Virus record (IMG/VR): IMGVR_UViG_3300021425_000082
Location: 1-37,546 of that record
DNA: 37,546 nt
Reading direction: 5' to 3' (one strand)
DNA from: a virus
Shown here: positions 25,918 to 32,594 of the stretch, in pieces
Position numbering within the stretch: the stretch's first letter is position 1
Layout of the letters: every line of letters starts with the position of its first letter
The notes under the pieces: model-generated
Databases searched by the model: none
Told to the model about the DNA's origin: nothing
The model's input: the letters and a program-made list of their open reading frames with translations, nothing else
Position numbers and translations under genes: made by a program

Positions 25918-26440
25918 ATTAATGAATCAATTAGTCACAACAAGTTTGAGCGAGATAACAGCATCTACTGGAGCTGTGTCTGGAGGAGGAGGTATTACGT
26001 TTGACGTGGCGGTTAGAGCTGAGGAACAGTCTACTACTAGTGGTTATAGTAATTTATCTTACTCTAATGTAAGTGCTACTCAATATGGTACATTTACTCA
26101 AGGAATAAATACCCTTATTACAGATGATGGAGGTCCTGACCCAGCAACCGCCAGTAACACTGTACAATGGGAATTTGATACCGATGGTATTTACTATATT
26201 GAATTTGTTAGTTTTGCTCAATATAATTCTGGAGGGTTTCAATTCGCATCAGTTCATAAAGGAGGTGCTTCTAATGTTCATGAAGAACTAATATGTTGGG
26301 TAGGTATTTATGCAAACTATAATAGAAAAACAGCAGCAGTAATAAGAAAATTTGAAGCTGGGGATGTTATTAAATTTTTTACGTATCTGTCAAGTGACTA
26401 CGGTAAAACAAGTAGAATACTAATTAGTAAGGTAGGTTAA
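25910..26440 (+). CDS. C1q/TNF-like jelly-roll surface protein
   Basis: After a short N-terminal anchor and GGGG hinge (residues 25-28), the rest of this 176-residue protein follows the C1q-like jelly-roll pattern: ITFDVAVRAE, DGIYYIEFVSFAQY, then AGDVIKFFTYLSSD and ILISKVG. C1q-like domains are often trimeric binding tips in phages and bacteria. Its position among lysis-region genes is odd for a fibre tip. It may be an exchangeable receptor-binding or decoration module. It overlaps the upstream gene by eight bases. Confidence 0.65.
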   Translation: MPKLMNQLVTTSLSEITASTGAVSGGGGITFDVAVRAEEQSTTSGYSNLSYSNVSATQYGTFTQGINTLITDDGGPDPATASNTVQWEFDTDGIYYIEFVSFAQYNSGGFQFASVHKGGASNVHEELICWVGIYANYNRKTAAVIRKFEAGDVIKFFTYLSSDYGKTSRILISKVG

Positions 26441-26442
26441 TA

Positions 26443-26772
26443 ATGAGAAAACCAGGACAAGGAGATACATTAGTTAAGATTGCAAGCTTAGGAGGAGGGG
26501 CTGCTGGAATAGGTGGTGTCCTAAGCAAGGATGCCGAGCGTGAAAAAAAGATCAGGGAAGAGATGGAGAAAGCTAAGGCTGAAGATTCTGCTTACCAGGC
26601 AAAAATAGCTGGTATCAAGGCTAAACAAGATCATGAGAAAGAAATGAGAAAGAAAGCGGCTAAAAAGAAAAAGCAATCACTCTTTAAAAAGATGATGGAA
26701 AATGAAGGCTTCAAAAAGAAGTTTGATGAGGAAAAGCTAAGGCTGAAGATTCTGCTTACCAGGCAAAAATAG
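26443..26772 (+). CDS. Lys/Glu-rich helical protein, probably frameshifted
   Basis: The zero frame gives 109 residues. It starts with a Gly-rich hydrophobic patch (LGGGAAGIGGVLS) and then a highly charged helix with EKAKAEDSAYQAKIAGIKAK. A second copy of this coding segment begins at 26733, but the frame reads it out of phase (EEKLRLKILLTRQK) and stops at 26770-26772. In the -1 frame the second copy reads EKAKAEDSAYQAKIAGMKAK onward and stops at 26856-26858, just before the next ATG. One extra A at 26732-26735 would restore a continuous 138-residue protein. Mutation, sequencing error or programmed -1 frameshifting could explain it. Confidence 0.6.
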   Translation: MRKPGQGDTLVKIASLGGGAAGIGGVLSKDAEREKKIREEMEKAKAEDSAYQAKIAGIKAKQDHEKEMRKKAAKKKKQSLFKKMMENEGFKKKFDEEKLRLKILLTRQK

Positions 26773-26773
26773 C
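26569..26773 (+). repeat. Two direct copies of a 41-base exact repeat
   Basis: An exact 41-base match joins 26569-26609 and 26733-26773, with weaker similarity for about 70 further bases. The two copies are 164 bases apart, which is not a multiple of three, so they are read in different frames of the same gene. Confidence 0.85.
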
Positions 26774-26858
26774 CGGTATGAAAGCTAAGCAAGAGCATGA
26801 GAAAGAGATGCGTAAAAAAGTAGCGACTAAAAAACTGAGTAAGAAAAAGGGAAAATAG
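26733..26858 (+). other. -1-frame extension carrying the second repeat copy
   Basis: This segment reads KAKAEDSAYQAKIAGMKAKQ, then EHEKEMRKKV and ATKKLSKKKGK, ending in TAG. It is open in the -1 frame only from 26730, because TGA lies at 26727-26729. It can be translated only by a shift between 26730 and 26772. Conservative differences from the first copy (IAGI/IAGM, QDH/QEH) suggest it was, or still is, under protein-level selection. Confidence 0.5.
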
Positions 26859-26859
26859 T

Positions 26860-27657
26860 ATGAGTGATAAACATGATCATGATCTTGAAGTAAAATATAC
26901 TGAAGAAGGAAAGTTATCCTATAGTAAAGATAAAGAAATATTAGATAACTTTGCTACTTTTATACAAGCTGCTGAAGAAATGCTTGGAAGAAAATTAAGT
27001 ATTACTACAGGAGGATCTAGTAAAAATCATTTAGAGTGGAATAGTTTTTTAGAAGAAGCTAAACAATACTACGAAGTTACTCAAGAACAAGTTAGAAAAG
27101 GATCTAAAAAAAGTAAATCCGGTAATATAATTAATCAAGCATTAATTAATAGAGCAGCTAAAATGATGTCTAAAGCAGCTCAAAGAGAATACACTAGAGG
27201 AGCTTTAGATATTGGTATGACGGATAATAGTTTAACTGATGAGGAGTCACTTAAATTAGGTAAGCTTGCTTTAAAACATGGTCTTAGAGTAGGTGAAGAA
27301 GATAATCACTTACATTTTGACTCTAGACAAAATACTGCTCCAAAAGCTGAAAGAGTTTTCCACCATGATAGACCTTCATCTTCTACGCAACGGTCGCAGT
27401 CTATAGCTAGAGAAAAAGCTTTAAAACAATTTTTAAAAGATGAAGAGCAAGCTAATATAGATTTTAATCTCGATGCTAACATAGCTACAGAAAAAGAACA
27501 ATATGAACAAAAAAGAAAACAAGAGGAATGGAATAGACCTGCAAGTCCTATGTCTACACTAAGACAAAGCCAGCAGCCTAAGGAAGAGGAAGCAAAAAGA
27601 GAATCAATAAAGAAAATGAGCATAGCCAGAGATGCAGACTTTGGCATTTATAAATAG
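26860..27657 (+). CDS. Possible M15-type peptidase with charged tail
   Basis: Within this 265-residue protein, residues 43-57 (GRKLSITTGGSSKNH), 110-119 (EYTRGALDIG) and 140-154 (HGLRVGEEDNHLHFD) follow the order and spacing of M15 D-Ala-D-Ala peptidases/endolysins. Asp117 and His152 would be zinc ligands. The usual first His of SxHxxGxAxD is Glu110 here, so activity is uncertain. Residues 155-265 form a charged, coiled-coil-like tail unlike simple endolysins, which could anchor it in the virion. If functional it would cut host peptidoglycan at entry or lysis. Confidence in the domain is moderate. Confidence 0.5.
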   Translation: MSDKHDHDLEVKYTEEGKLSYSKDKEILDNFATFIQAAEEMLGRKLSITTGGSSKNHLEWNSFLEEAKQYYEVTQEQVRKGSKKSKSGNIINQALINRAAKMMSKAAQREYTRGALDIGMTDNSLTDEESLKLGKLALKHGLRVGEEDNHLHFDSRQNTAPKAERVFHHDRPSSSTQRSQSIAREKALKQFLKDEEQANIDFNLDANIATEKEQYEQKRKQEEWNRPASPMSTLRQSQQPKEEEAKRESIKKMSIARDADFGIYK

Positions 27658-27665
27658 GAGTAAAT

Positions 27666-27806
27666 ATGGATAATAAAAAGAAAGACAAAAAAGGTTTAAT
27701 GGACATCTTATTCAAAAAAGCAGGACGAACAAAGCAGAAAGGTAAATCTATTGCAGAAAAAATTAATTGGGCAGGTAAGAACAAGAAAAAGAAATCAGGA
27801 TATTAA
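27666..27806 (+). CDS. 46-residue Lys-rich peptide
   Basis: MDNKKKDKKGLMDILFKKAG then RTKQKGKSIAEKINWAGKNK is a basic peptide preceded by AGGAG and ending TAATG on the holin start. It fits the pattern of tiny basic genes in this block. A coupling peptide for holin timing or a DNA-binding peptide are both possible. No homologue was recognised. Confidence 0.5.
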   Translation: MDNKKKDKKGLMDILFKKAGRTKQKGKSIAEKINWAGKNKKKKSGY

Positions 27807-28195
27807 TGGGATTATTTGATTTCATAGGCTCTATATTTAAACCGGCTACTAAATTAGTTGATGATCTTCACACCTCTACTGAGGAGAAGATGCAATTAAA
27901 GAATGAGCTGGCTAATATACAGTCACAAGCACAAGACAGGATACTCGACTACGAAAGTAAGCTGGCAGAATATCGACACAAATTGCTTATCGCAGAGGCT
28001 AACTCGCCTCATCCATTCGTTGCCATGTGGCGACCCATCTGTTCTACCGCTCTGGTAACAATTATTGTGTTAGCTTCTTTTGGTCTTTGCTCCCCTGGTC
28101 CTGAGCTATACAAGCTTGCTGAGATATTCTTAGGTGCCTATGTCGGAGGACGAACCATAGAAAAGATTGTAGCTGCAAGTAAGCTAGGAAAGTAA
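27806..28195 (+). CDS. Holin, GTA/3TM type
   Basis: This 129-residue protein resembles the phage/GTA holin family with an N-terminal amphipathic region, a charged helix (EEKMQLKNELANIQSQAQDR) and then AEANSPHPFVAMWRPICSTA followed by a membrane segment (LVTIIVLASFGL), with a second hydrophobic stretch (LAEIFLGAYVGGRTIEKIV). The WRP preceding the first membrane helix is characteristic of that family. It would permeabilise the inner membrane and trigger lysis. It is the last rightward gene before the convergent replication block. Confidence 0.7.
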   Translation: MGLFDFIGSIFKPATKLVDDLHTSTEEKMQLKNELANIQSQAQDRILDYESKLAEYRHKLLIAEANSPHPFVAMWRPICSTALVTIIVLASFGLCSPGPELYKLAEIFLGAYVGGRTIEKIVAASKLGK

Positions 28196-28201
28196 AGAAG
28201 G

Positions 28202-28477
28202 TCATTCCAATTTATCATGACAATATAAGAACATTGCGTTGGCTAAGGCATGAGCCATGTGATGTAAGCCTGTCTCTGGATCTTCTTTCTCTCCCATACG
28301 CCAGGCTTGTATGTGCCTAAGCAAGGCTGCCTCATATCTATGAGTCTCTACCTGCTTCCAATTATATCTATCATATTTCTGTGCGCCAATAGTTAGTACC
28401 TTAGCTAGGTCCTCTAGGGCATGCGCATCTATTAGGTCATATTGTGGTTTATCTGTATCGAATTTTTTACCTTCCAA
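28202..28477 (-). CDS. dATP/dGTP pyrophosphohydrolase-like protein (DUF5664/MazZ-type)
   Basis: This 91-residue all-alpha protein has DTDKPQYDLIDAHALEDLAK, VLTIGAQKYDRYNW, then RHIQAWRMGEKEDPETGLHH and MAHALANAMFL. These are the ordered motifs of DUF5664 (dATP/dGTP diphosphohydrolase N-terminal). Relatives called MazZ deplete dATP/dGTP in phages with 2-aminoadenine DNA; most other members are uncharacterised. The TTG start at 28477 has a strong GGGAG site six to seven bases upstream. It sits at the far end of the replication block, consistent with nucleotide-pool control. No PurZ is seen in the window. Confidence 0.8.
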   Translation of the reverse strand: MEGKKFDTDKPQYDLIDAHALEDLAKVLTIGAQKYDRYNWKQVETHRYEAALLRHIQAWRMGEKEDPETGLHHMAHALANAMFLYCHDKLE

Positions 28478-28496
28478 GCTTTCTCCCTTAAATGGA

Positions 28497-28535
28497 TCGG
28501 GACGGATATTAAGCTATAAGCACCGACCCTACAAA
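28497..28535 (-). repeat. Imperfect hairpin between two leftward genes
   Basis: GGGACGG and CCGACCC arms (about 28499-28533, one mismatch) enclose a palindrome-like TATTAAGCTATA core. It lies in the 69-base gap upstream of the DUF5664 gene. There is no T-tract, so processing or regulation is more likely than termination. Confidence 0.4.
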
Positions 28536-28546
28536 GACCCATACTG

Positions 28547-29161
28547 TTATTCTATCATACTTTGTCGTTTAAGTCTACCCCATCTTTCATACCAAGATAA
28601 GGTAAATAGATCTTCTAGATATATAGCTCTTTTACTATACTCTAGCCATTTTACTCTAGGCATCTTTATCAAATCTTTCTTCATTATTGTTTCTATCTTT
28701 ATACATCCAAATATTATGACTTCCATGTTCTCGGTATCGACAAGACAAGGAACAAGAAAATCACGATTAGTAACATTTCGGAATAGTTTATCAACATGTC
28801 CCACACCGTTACCACCATACTGTAGTATATAGGACTTACCATATTTATTAGCCGAGTCAATACATTGTGATTTACAATGAAATCTATTACCAGAATCATC
28901 GTTAAGGTCAGCGTCATAGCTCTTTTTCTTAGTTTCATAAACATTAAAATCCGGTTTACTAGTCTTGATACCTAGTCGTTTAAAAGCTCTGTGGATACCT
29001 ATCTCTCCTAAAGCTCCTGTAGTAATATCGTGGGTAATCTTGTCTAAGCTACCCTGCCCTCTTTTCTTATAATGATCTATAGAAAGTTCTACTCTATCAT
29101 TGGCGAACTGTTTCGCTATCTCTAGATCCTTCTTCTTTAGTTCTACCGTCAATGATTTCAT
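28547..29161 (-). CDS. Possible PD-(D/E)XK-fold nuclease
   Basis: This 204-residue protein has GALGEIGIHRAF (Glu53), SYDADL (Asp83/Asp85) and RFHCKSQ (Lys97, Gln99), in the order Glu-Asp-(x)K expected of the restriction-endonuclease fold. The usual acidic residue before the catalytic Lys is replaced (HCK). After this the chain holds mixed alpha/beta segments and a WYERWGR tail. It lies among replication genes. Host-DNA degradation or DNA repair are plausible but unproved. Its ATG overlaps the upstream coiled-coil gene by 65 bases. Confidence 0.5.
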   Translation of the reverse strand: MKSLTVELKKKDLEIAKQFANDRVELSIDHYKKRGQGSLDKITHDITTGALGEIGIHRAFKRLGIKTSKPDFNVYETKKKSYDADLNDDSGNRFHCKSQCIDSANKYGKSYILQYGGNGVGHVDKLFRNVTNRDFLVPCLVDTENMEVIIFGCIKIETIMKKDLIKMPRVKWLEYSKRAIYLEDLFTLSWYERWGRLKRQSMIE

Positions 29162-29345
29162 CAGATAATTCCTTCATCTTTTTCTCAGCATGTTTTAATC
29201 TTTCCTTAACATACTTTAACTGAGATCTTAGTACAGCGTTCTCTCGCTGCTCCTTTTTTAGTTTAGTGTAAATCCTGTTTTTGTCATCAATCAATTGATC
29301 GATGATCTTGTCTCTGCTGTCTCGCATCTTCATAATCTTGCTCAT
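29097..29345 (-). CDS. Small coiled-coil protein
   Basis: This 82-residue protein is almost wholly charged helix with heptads (IIDQLIDDKNRIYTKLKKEQ, ENAVLRSQLKYVKERLKHAE), followed by an acidic/Arg tail. It begins two bases after the stop of the gene at 29348-29620 and overlaps the nuclease-like gene by 65 bases in another frame. The coil suggests oligomerisation or partner binding. No known family was recognised. Confidence 0.55.
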   Translation of the reverse strand: MSKIMKMRDSRDKIIDQLIDDKNRIYTKLKKEQRENAVLRSQLKYVKERLKHAEKKMKELSDEIIDGRTKEEGSRDSETVRQ

Positions 29346-29347
29346 GA

Positions 29348-29620
29348 CTAGCCCTTAGGACACCAATCGTAATGATGTGGTACTTCCAGTTTATCGCCTC
29401 CACACTCGCAAATAGACGGCAAATTTTTTCTTTTAATACTATCTGTCCAGCGCTCTAAATCTTTCTCTCTACAAGTGATTTCAATTTCTGGATTTTCTAG
29501 TAGGATCACTCTATAAATCATGTCGCCTTTATATAGCTCTCTGCCTACTACGGCTCCTAAGCTATCGTGACTCATACCCTCCCTCGTAATTCTTACCCAA
29601 TCTCCTTCATCAAATATCAT
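29348..29620 (-). CDS. SH3-like fold protein with Cys/His-rich tail
   Basis: The first 55 residues (DEGDWVRITREGMSHDSLGA, then VVGRELYKGDMIYRVIL) have the short strands and Gly turns of a KOW/SH3-like barrel. The end (CECGG, HHYDWC) could bind zinc with three Cys and two His. It is ATGA-coupled to DNA polymerase, so a small replication accessory or RNA/DNA-binding role fits. The total of 90 residues makes homology hard to judge by eye. Confidence 0.5.
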   Translation of the reverse strand: MIFDEGDWVRITREGMSHDSLGAVVGRELYKGDMIYRVILLENPEIEITCREKDLERWTDSIKRKNLPSICECGGDKLEVPHHYDWCPKG

Positions 29621-31320
29621 TTACAATACCTTGGTGAGATAGTCGATTCTACACTGATTTTAACGTCAGGTACTACGAGTGACATTGAGTTTACCATAAT
29701 TTCCTCCTGGCAGCAACGCATTTCTTCTGCTGTATTTTCAGGTACTTCCGTGATTATTTCATCATGTACAAACCCTACAATCTTAAACCCTGCATCCATG
29801 AGGTTGTATAAGGCTATTTTAGCCCCGTCTGCGGCTAGTCCTTGGAAGGCTGTATTCTTCTCCGCACAGTAGGTTGTATCGGCTCTAAGCCTACCTGTAA
29901 GCGTCCATACATGCCCTTCCTCTCCTTGCATATATTGTTTCATCTCAGGGAAGGCATCAAACCATGTATTCTTCATGTGCTGTGCTTCGTCTGTTGTAAG
30001 GGTAATGTCATACCCCTTAGCAAACTCGATAAAGGTTTCTATACCTAAGCCTCCTGGGAAACCGAAGTTTGCAGCCTTAGCAGCCTGTCGTTGCCACTTC
30101 TCTACCTTATTTTCATCTACACCGAATAGGACAGATGCATAGTATATATGCAAATCTGCCCCTTCATTGATCTTGTCTCGCATAACCGAGCTTCCTTGCG
30201 TGGTATATACGTGTTGAGCCAGTGTCGCAAGCTCTATCGCACTATAGTCCGTTATTAGTAATGTGTTGCCATCTTCTGCTTTGAACATTGATCGTATATG
30301 TCCGTCACGAGGTAGCTGTTGTATGTTAGGTGAGGAACATCCGGTCCTGCCTGTATTTTTTAGCAAGTCATATCTAGGGTGTACTCTACTGCCTGTTAAT
30401 TTTCTTATAAAGAATGTTGTCTTTTCAGTTTTCTTATACTCTAGAAATGAAGCTATGAAGTGATTATCTTTGTACTTTTCCAGATCACTCTCCTTCATAG
30501 AATAATCACCTTCTGCTGTTTTTGGTAGTTTAATACCTAAGTATTCTATTACATAGTTGTAAGCTTTTTGATTTCCCTTGATGCCTTTTACAAATCCGTA
30601 ACAAGCCATCTTAGCATGTTGTACCTCCATGGTAGCATTAAGTTCTCTTAGTAATTCTTGTGCTTTGTTTTCATCAAATCCAATACCATTTTTGTACATC
30701 CGGTTAAGAGCCAGTGCTCCGAGTAATTGTATATGATGCGACAAGTTGGTATTACTTCCTAATCTAGCGATCTCCATGCGGAGTCGGGTAAAGCAATGAA
30801 AGGTTGCGATAACGTCTGCGGCTCCGTATTCAAGGAAGGCTTTGGGTATTTCTTGTAAGGGTGTGTTGATGTATTCTTCAAAGTTACATCTGATCTCGTC
30901 TCCTTTATCAAGTTCAATCCCAAAGAACTCTCGTACGATATAGCCGAGGCTGTACCTACGAGGAACATTGCCCAAAGTAGCCAAGCCGACAAGCCTATAC
31001 ATAATATTAATATCGAAAATCCTATCATTCTCTATCTGCTCCTTCAAGAGGTATTTATCTTCCGTGAATTTACGCAATACATCTATATCAAAAGGAGCGT
31101 TAGCAAAGACGAGTGTTCGAGTCACATGCTTTTTTAAAAAGTCGCCTACTAAGCTCCTATCGACATAGTACAGATTCTCCCCATCAAAGACTTGGAAGGT
31201 TACGAGATCAGGAGTTTCTGTAAAAGGTTTAACAGTAGTTTCAGTATCAATGGCTAGAGTTCTACCTAACTCTTGTCCCTGCCAGAACTGTATTGTGTAC
31301 TCTACACCATTGAATAACAT
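29617..31320 (-). CDS. polA: DNA polymerase, family A (PolA-type with proofreading domain)
   Basis: This 567-residue replicative polymerase lacks a 5'-3' exonuclease domain. The 3'-5' exonuclease motifs are present: DTE (25-27), NAPFDIDVL (Asp78) and YGAAD (165-169). Polymerase motif A is DYSAIE (358-363), motif B is RQAAKAANFGFPGG (411-424) and motif C is HDE (519-521). In motif B the Tyr corresponding to Tyr766 of E. coli Pol I is Gly423, with Pro before it; Lys415 and Phe419 are kept. The ATG has AGGAAG upstream. It copies the phage genome using the adjacent primase/helicase and binding protein. Confidence 0.95.
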   Translation of the reverse strand: MLFNGVEYTIQFWQGQELGRTLAIDTETTVKPFTETPDLVTFQVFDGENLYYVDRSLVGDFLKKHVTRTLVFANAPFDIDVLRKFTEDKYLLKEQIENDRIFDINIMYRLVGLATLGNVPRRYSLGYIVREFFGIELDKGDEIRCNFEEYINTPLQEIPKAFLEYGAADVIATFHCFTRLRMEIARLGSNTNLSHHIQLLGALALNRMYKNGIGFDENKAQELLRELNATMEVQHAKMACYGFVKGIKGNQKAYNYVIEYLGIKLPKTAEGDYSMKESDLEKYKDNHFIASFLEYKKTEKTTFFIRKLTGSRVHPRYDLLKNTGRTGCSSPNIQQLPRDGHIRSMFKAEDGNTLLITDYSAIELATLAQHVYTTQGSSVMRDKINEGADLHIYYASVLFGVDENKVEKWQRQAAKAANFGFPGGLGIETFIEFAKGYDITLTTDEAQHMKNTWFDAFPEMKQYMQGEEGHVWTLTGRLRADTTYCAEKNTAFQGLAADGAKIALYNLMDAGFKIVGFVHDEIITEVPENTAEEMRCCQEEIMVNSMSLVVPDVKISVESTISPRYCK

Positions 31321-31322
31321 AC

Positions 31323-31730
31323 TTACTTCCTACTGTATTTCTTAATTACATTTCGTGGTTTATATCCTGGGTTACTCTCAACCGAAGTTTCTACCACTAA
31401 TTCCTTACCAATGAATTGCTCCAATTGGCTACTATCATTACCTAAAGCGTCAAAGCCTCCATGTACACCGATAGACTTCAACATCCTGTCTAGACGCTGG
31501 AGCCCAATACCGGCTGCCTTAGGGTTAGGGTGACTAATTAAAAACGAGTCCCAAATCAAGCGATTCTTAAACTCTCCATCTGAAACCTGAAACGACACAT
31601 CAATTAGTGTACCATTTCCGGCTTTTGTAGATTTCTCACCTACTCTATTAAACGTAACAGTATAGCTATCGTCTGCTAGAGGTTCGTAAGATTTCTTTTC
31701 ATTTGACTGTGTTTGTACATTTTGTATCAT
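31323..31730 (-). CDS. DUF669-like ssDNA-binding candidate
   Basis: This 135-residue OB-fold-like protein has YTVTFNRVGEKSTKAGNGTL, IDVSFQVSDGEFKNRLIWD then LISHPNPKAAGIG and a beta-strand rich end (GKELVVETSVESNPGYKPRN). This is the pattern of DUF669 proteins, found beside phage polymerases and recombination nucleases and thought to bind single-stranded DNA. It is directly upstream of the polymerase in the leftward operon. AAGGAG precedes the ATG. Confidence 0.7.
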   Translation of the reverse strand: MIQNVQTQSNEKKSYEPLADDSYTVTFNRVGEKSTKAGNGTLIDVSFQVSDGEFKNRLIWDSFLISHPNPKAAGIGLQRLDRMLKSIGVHGGFDALGNDSSQLEQFIGKELVVETSVESNPGYKPRNVIKKYSRK

Positions 31731-31753
31731 GTATTCTCCTTGTGTGTGGCAGG

Positions 31754-31960
31754 TTACAAGTCAGATAAATTTTTTCTATAGTGTGTATCCATCTCTTCTA
31801 TAAACTTGGAAGTTTCCTTTCCTTTATATCTTCGTATGGAATCAGCTACTAAGTCAATGACCATCATTTGATCTTCTATAGATAGATGATCTATCGTCTC
31901 AGTTCTCATAATCTCGTCTATTACTTCCATCAATGTTACTTCGTTAAAAGCTTCTACCAT
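31754..31960 (-). CDS. Small helical protein, 68 residues
   Basis: An acidic, helical protein with no recognised family. Segments such as LMEVIDEIMRTETIDHLSIE and MVIDLVADSIRRYKG suggest two or three helices. It has AAGGAG-like bases before the ATG and overlaps the gene upstream by 17 bases. Confidence 0.55.
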   Translation of the reverse strand: MVEAFNEVTLMEVIDEIMRTETIDHLSIEDQMMVIDLVADSIRRYKGKETSKFIEEMDTHYRKNLSDL

Positions 31961-32171
31961 ACCATTGCTCCTTCATGTATTTATATATAGCTCTAGTTGT
32001 CTCAGCTTCCCCATCTTTAGTTACTTCCACAACAGTCCCAGGACCCTTCTCAAATCTCCCATTGTCACCAATGATGTAATTGTGAGAATTATTAAACTGA
32101 TGATAATGCCTTTCTGCGTTAGGTTTAAATTCACTCAGCTTTCTTAGCTTTCTTGCGTTTCTTTGGTTCAC
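31944..32171 (-). CDS. Small basic protein with GTG start
   Basis: This 75-residue protein opens with GTG after a perfect GGAGG six bases upstream (rc of 32172-32186), which decides the start. It is basic at the N-terminus (NQRNARKLRKLSEFKPNAER) and neutral later. It overlaps the 56-residue gene by 41 bases. Its function is unknown. Confidence 0.55.
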   Translation of the reverse strand: MNQRNARKLRKLSEFKPNAERHYHQFNNSHNYIIGDNGRFEKGPGTVVEVTKDGEAETTRAIYKYMKEQWYGRSF

Positions 32172-32301
32172 TTTTTACCTCCGATACTTCACTGTCACCT
32201 TGTATAGTAGCCTGACTTAGTAATTGAAATATAAAATCAATCTTACCTGCCATATCAAGTAATAAGGCTTGTCTCTCTAATTCTAATTCTTTCTTATTCA
32301 T
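32131..32301 (-). CDS. 56-residue protein with Lys-rich tail
   Basis: MNKKELELERQALLLDMAGK continues as IDFIFQLLSQ and ends KSEPKKRKKAKKAE. The ATG follows GGAGGAGA, a strong ribosome site. It is read through the start of the GTG gene in another frame for 41 bases. A hydrophobic helix plus a basic tail might bind nucleic acid or a partner. No family was recognised. Confidence 0.5.
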   Translation of the reverse strand: MNKKELELERQALLLDMAGKIDFIFQLLSQATIQGDSEVSEVKSEPKKRKKAKKAE

Positions 32302-32419
32302 CTTTATCTCCTCCTGGTAATGCTCCTATAACTAGACGCAATGTTAAATTTACAAATATTTTAAATAGATCATATAATATTAATCCTTCAATTATTCTTA
32401 ATGTCATCTCACTCATCAT
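32294..32419 (-). CDS. 41-residue amphipathic/hydrophobic peptide
   Basis: This peptide (ATG at 32419 or 32416) runs MTLRIIEGLILYDLFKIFVN then LTLRLVIGALPGGDKDE. TTAGGAG is well spaced upstream. Stop and start overlap both neighbours by a few bases. The middle is hydrophobic enough to associate with a membrane. Only the ribosome site, coupling and packing support it. Confidence 0.45.
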   Translation of the reverse strand: MMSEMTLRIIEGLILYDLFKIFVNLTLRLVIGALPGGDKDE

Positions 32420-32594
32420 ATTCTCCTAAATCTAAACACTCTTCTAATTCTGTCAATCGACTCTTTAAACGATGCAATGCGTTAGTCCACATAGGTATAT
32501 CAGAGCTTGTAGGGTTCTCTTTTATGTGATGACTTACGTATGTTATAGCATCTTCATAATCACGCATCATGTATATTAGCTCCCCTTTTTTCAT
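32409..32594 (-). CDS. Small acidic protein, 61 residues
   Basis: An unrecognised protein with two helical stretches (LIYMMRDYEDAITYVSHHIK, NALHRLKSRLTELEECLDLG). The ATG overlaps the exonuclease stop as ATGA, so it is likely translated through coupling. It is in the middle of the replication operon. No enzyme motif can be seen. Confidence 0.55.
   Translation of the reverse strand: MKKGELIYMMRDYEDAITYVSHHIKENPTSSDIPMWTNALHRLKSRLTELEECLDLGEYDE

Noticed and set aside
26730-26772. Canonical -1 slippery heptamer (X XXY YYZ) with a pseudoknot
   Set aside because: No site in the window between the two stops fits the canonical heptamer; only a single-tRNA slip on AAA next to TAG looks possible, so programmed shifting stays a hypothesis.
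28202-28477. Calling the phage a Z-genome phage
   Set aside because: No PurZ-like gene is visible and most DUF5664 proteins occur outside Z-genome phages; kept only as a question.
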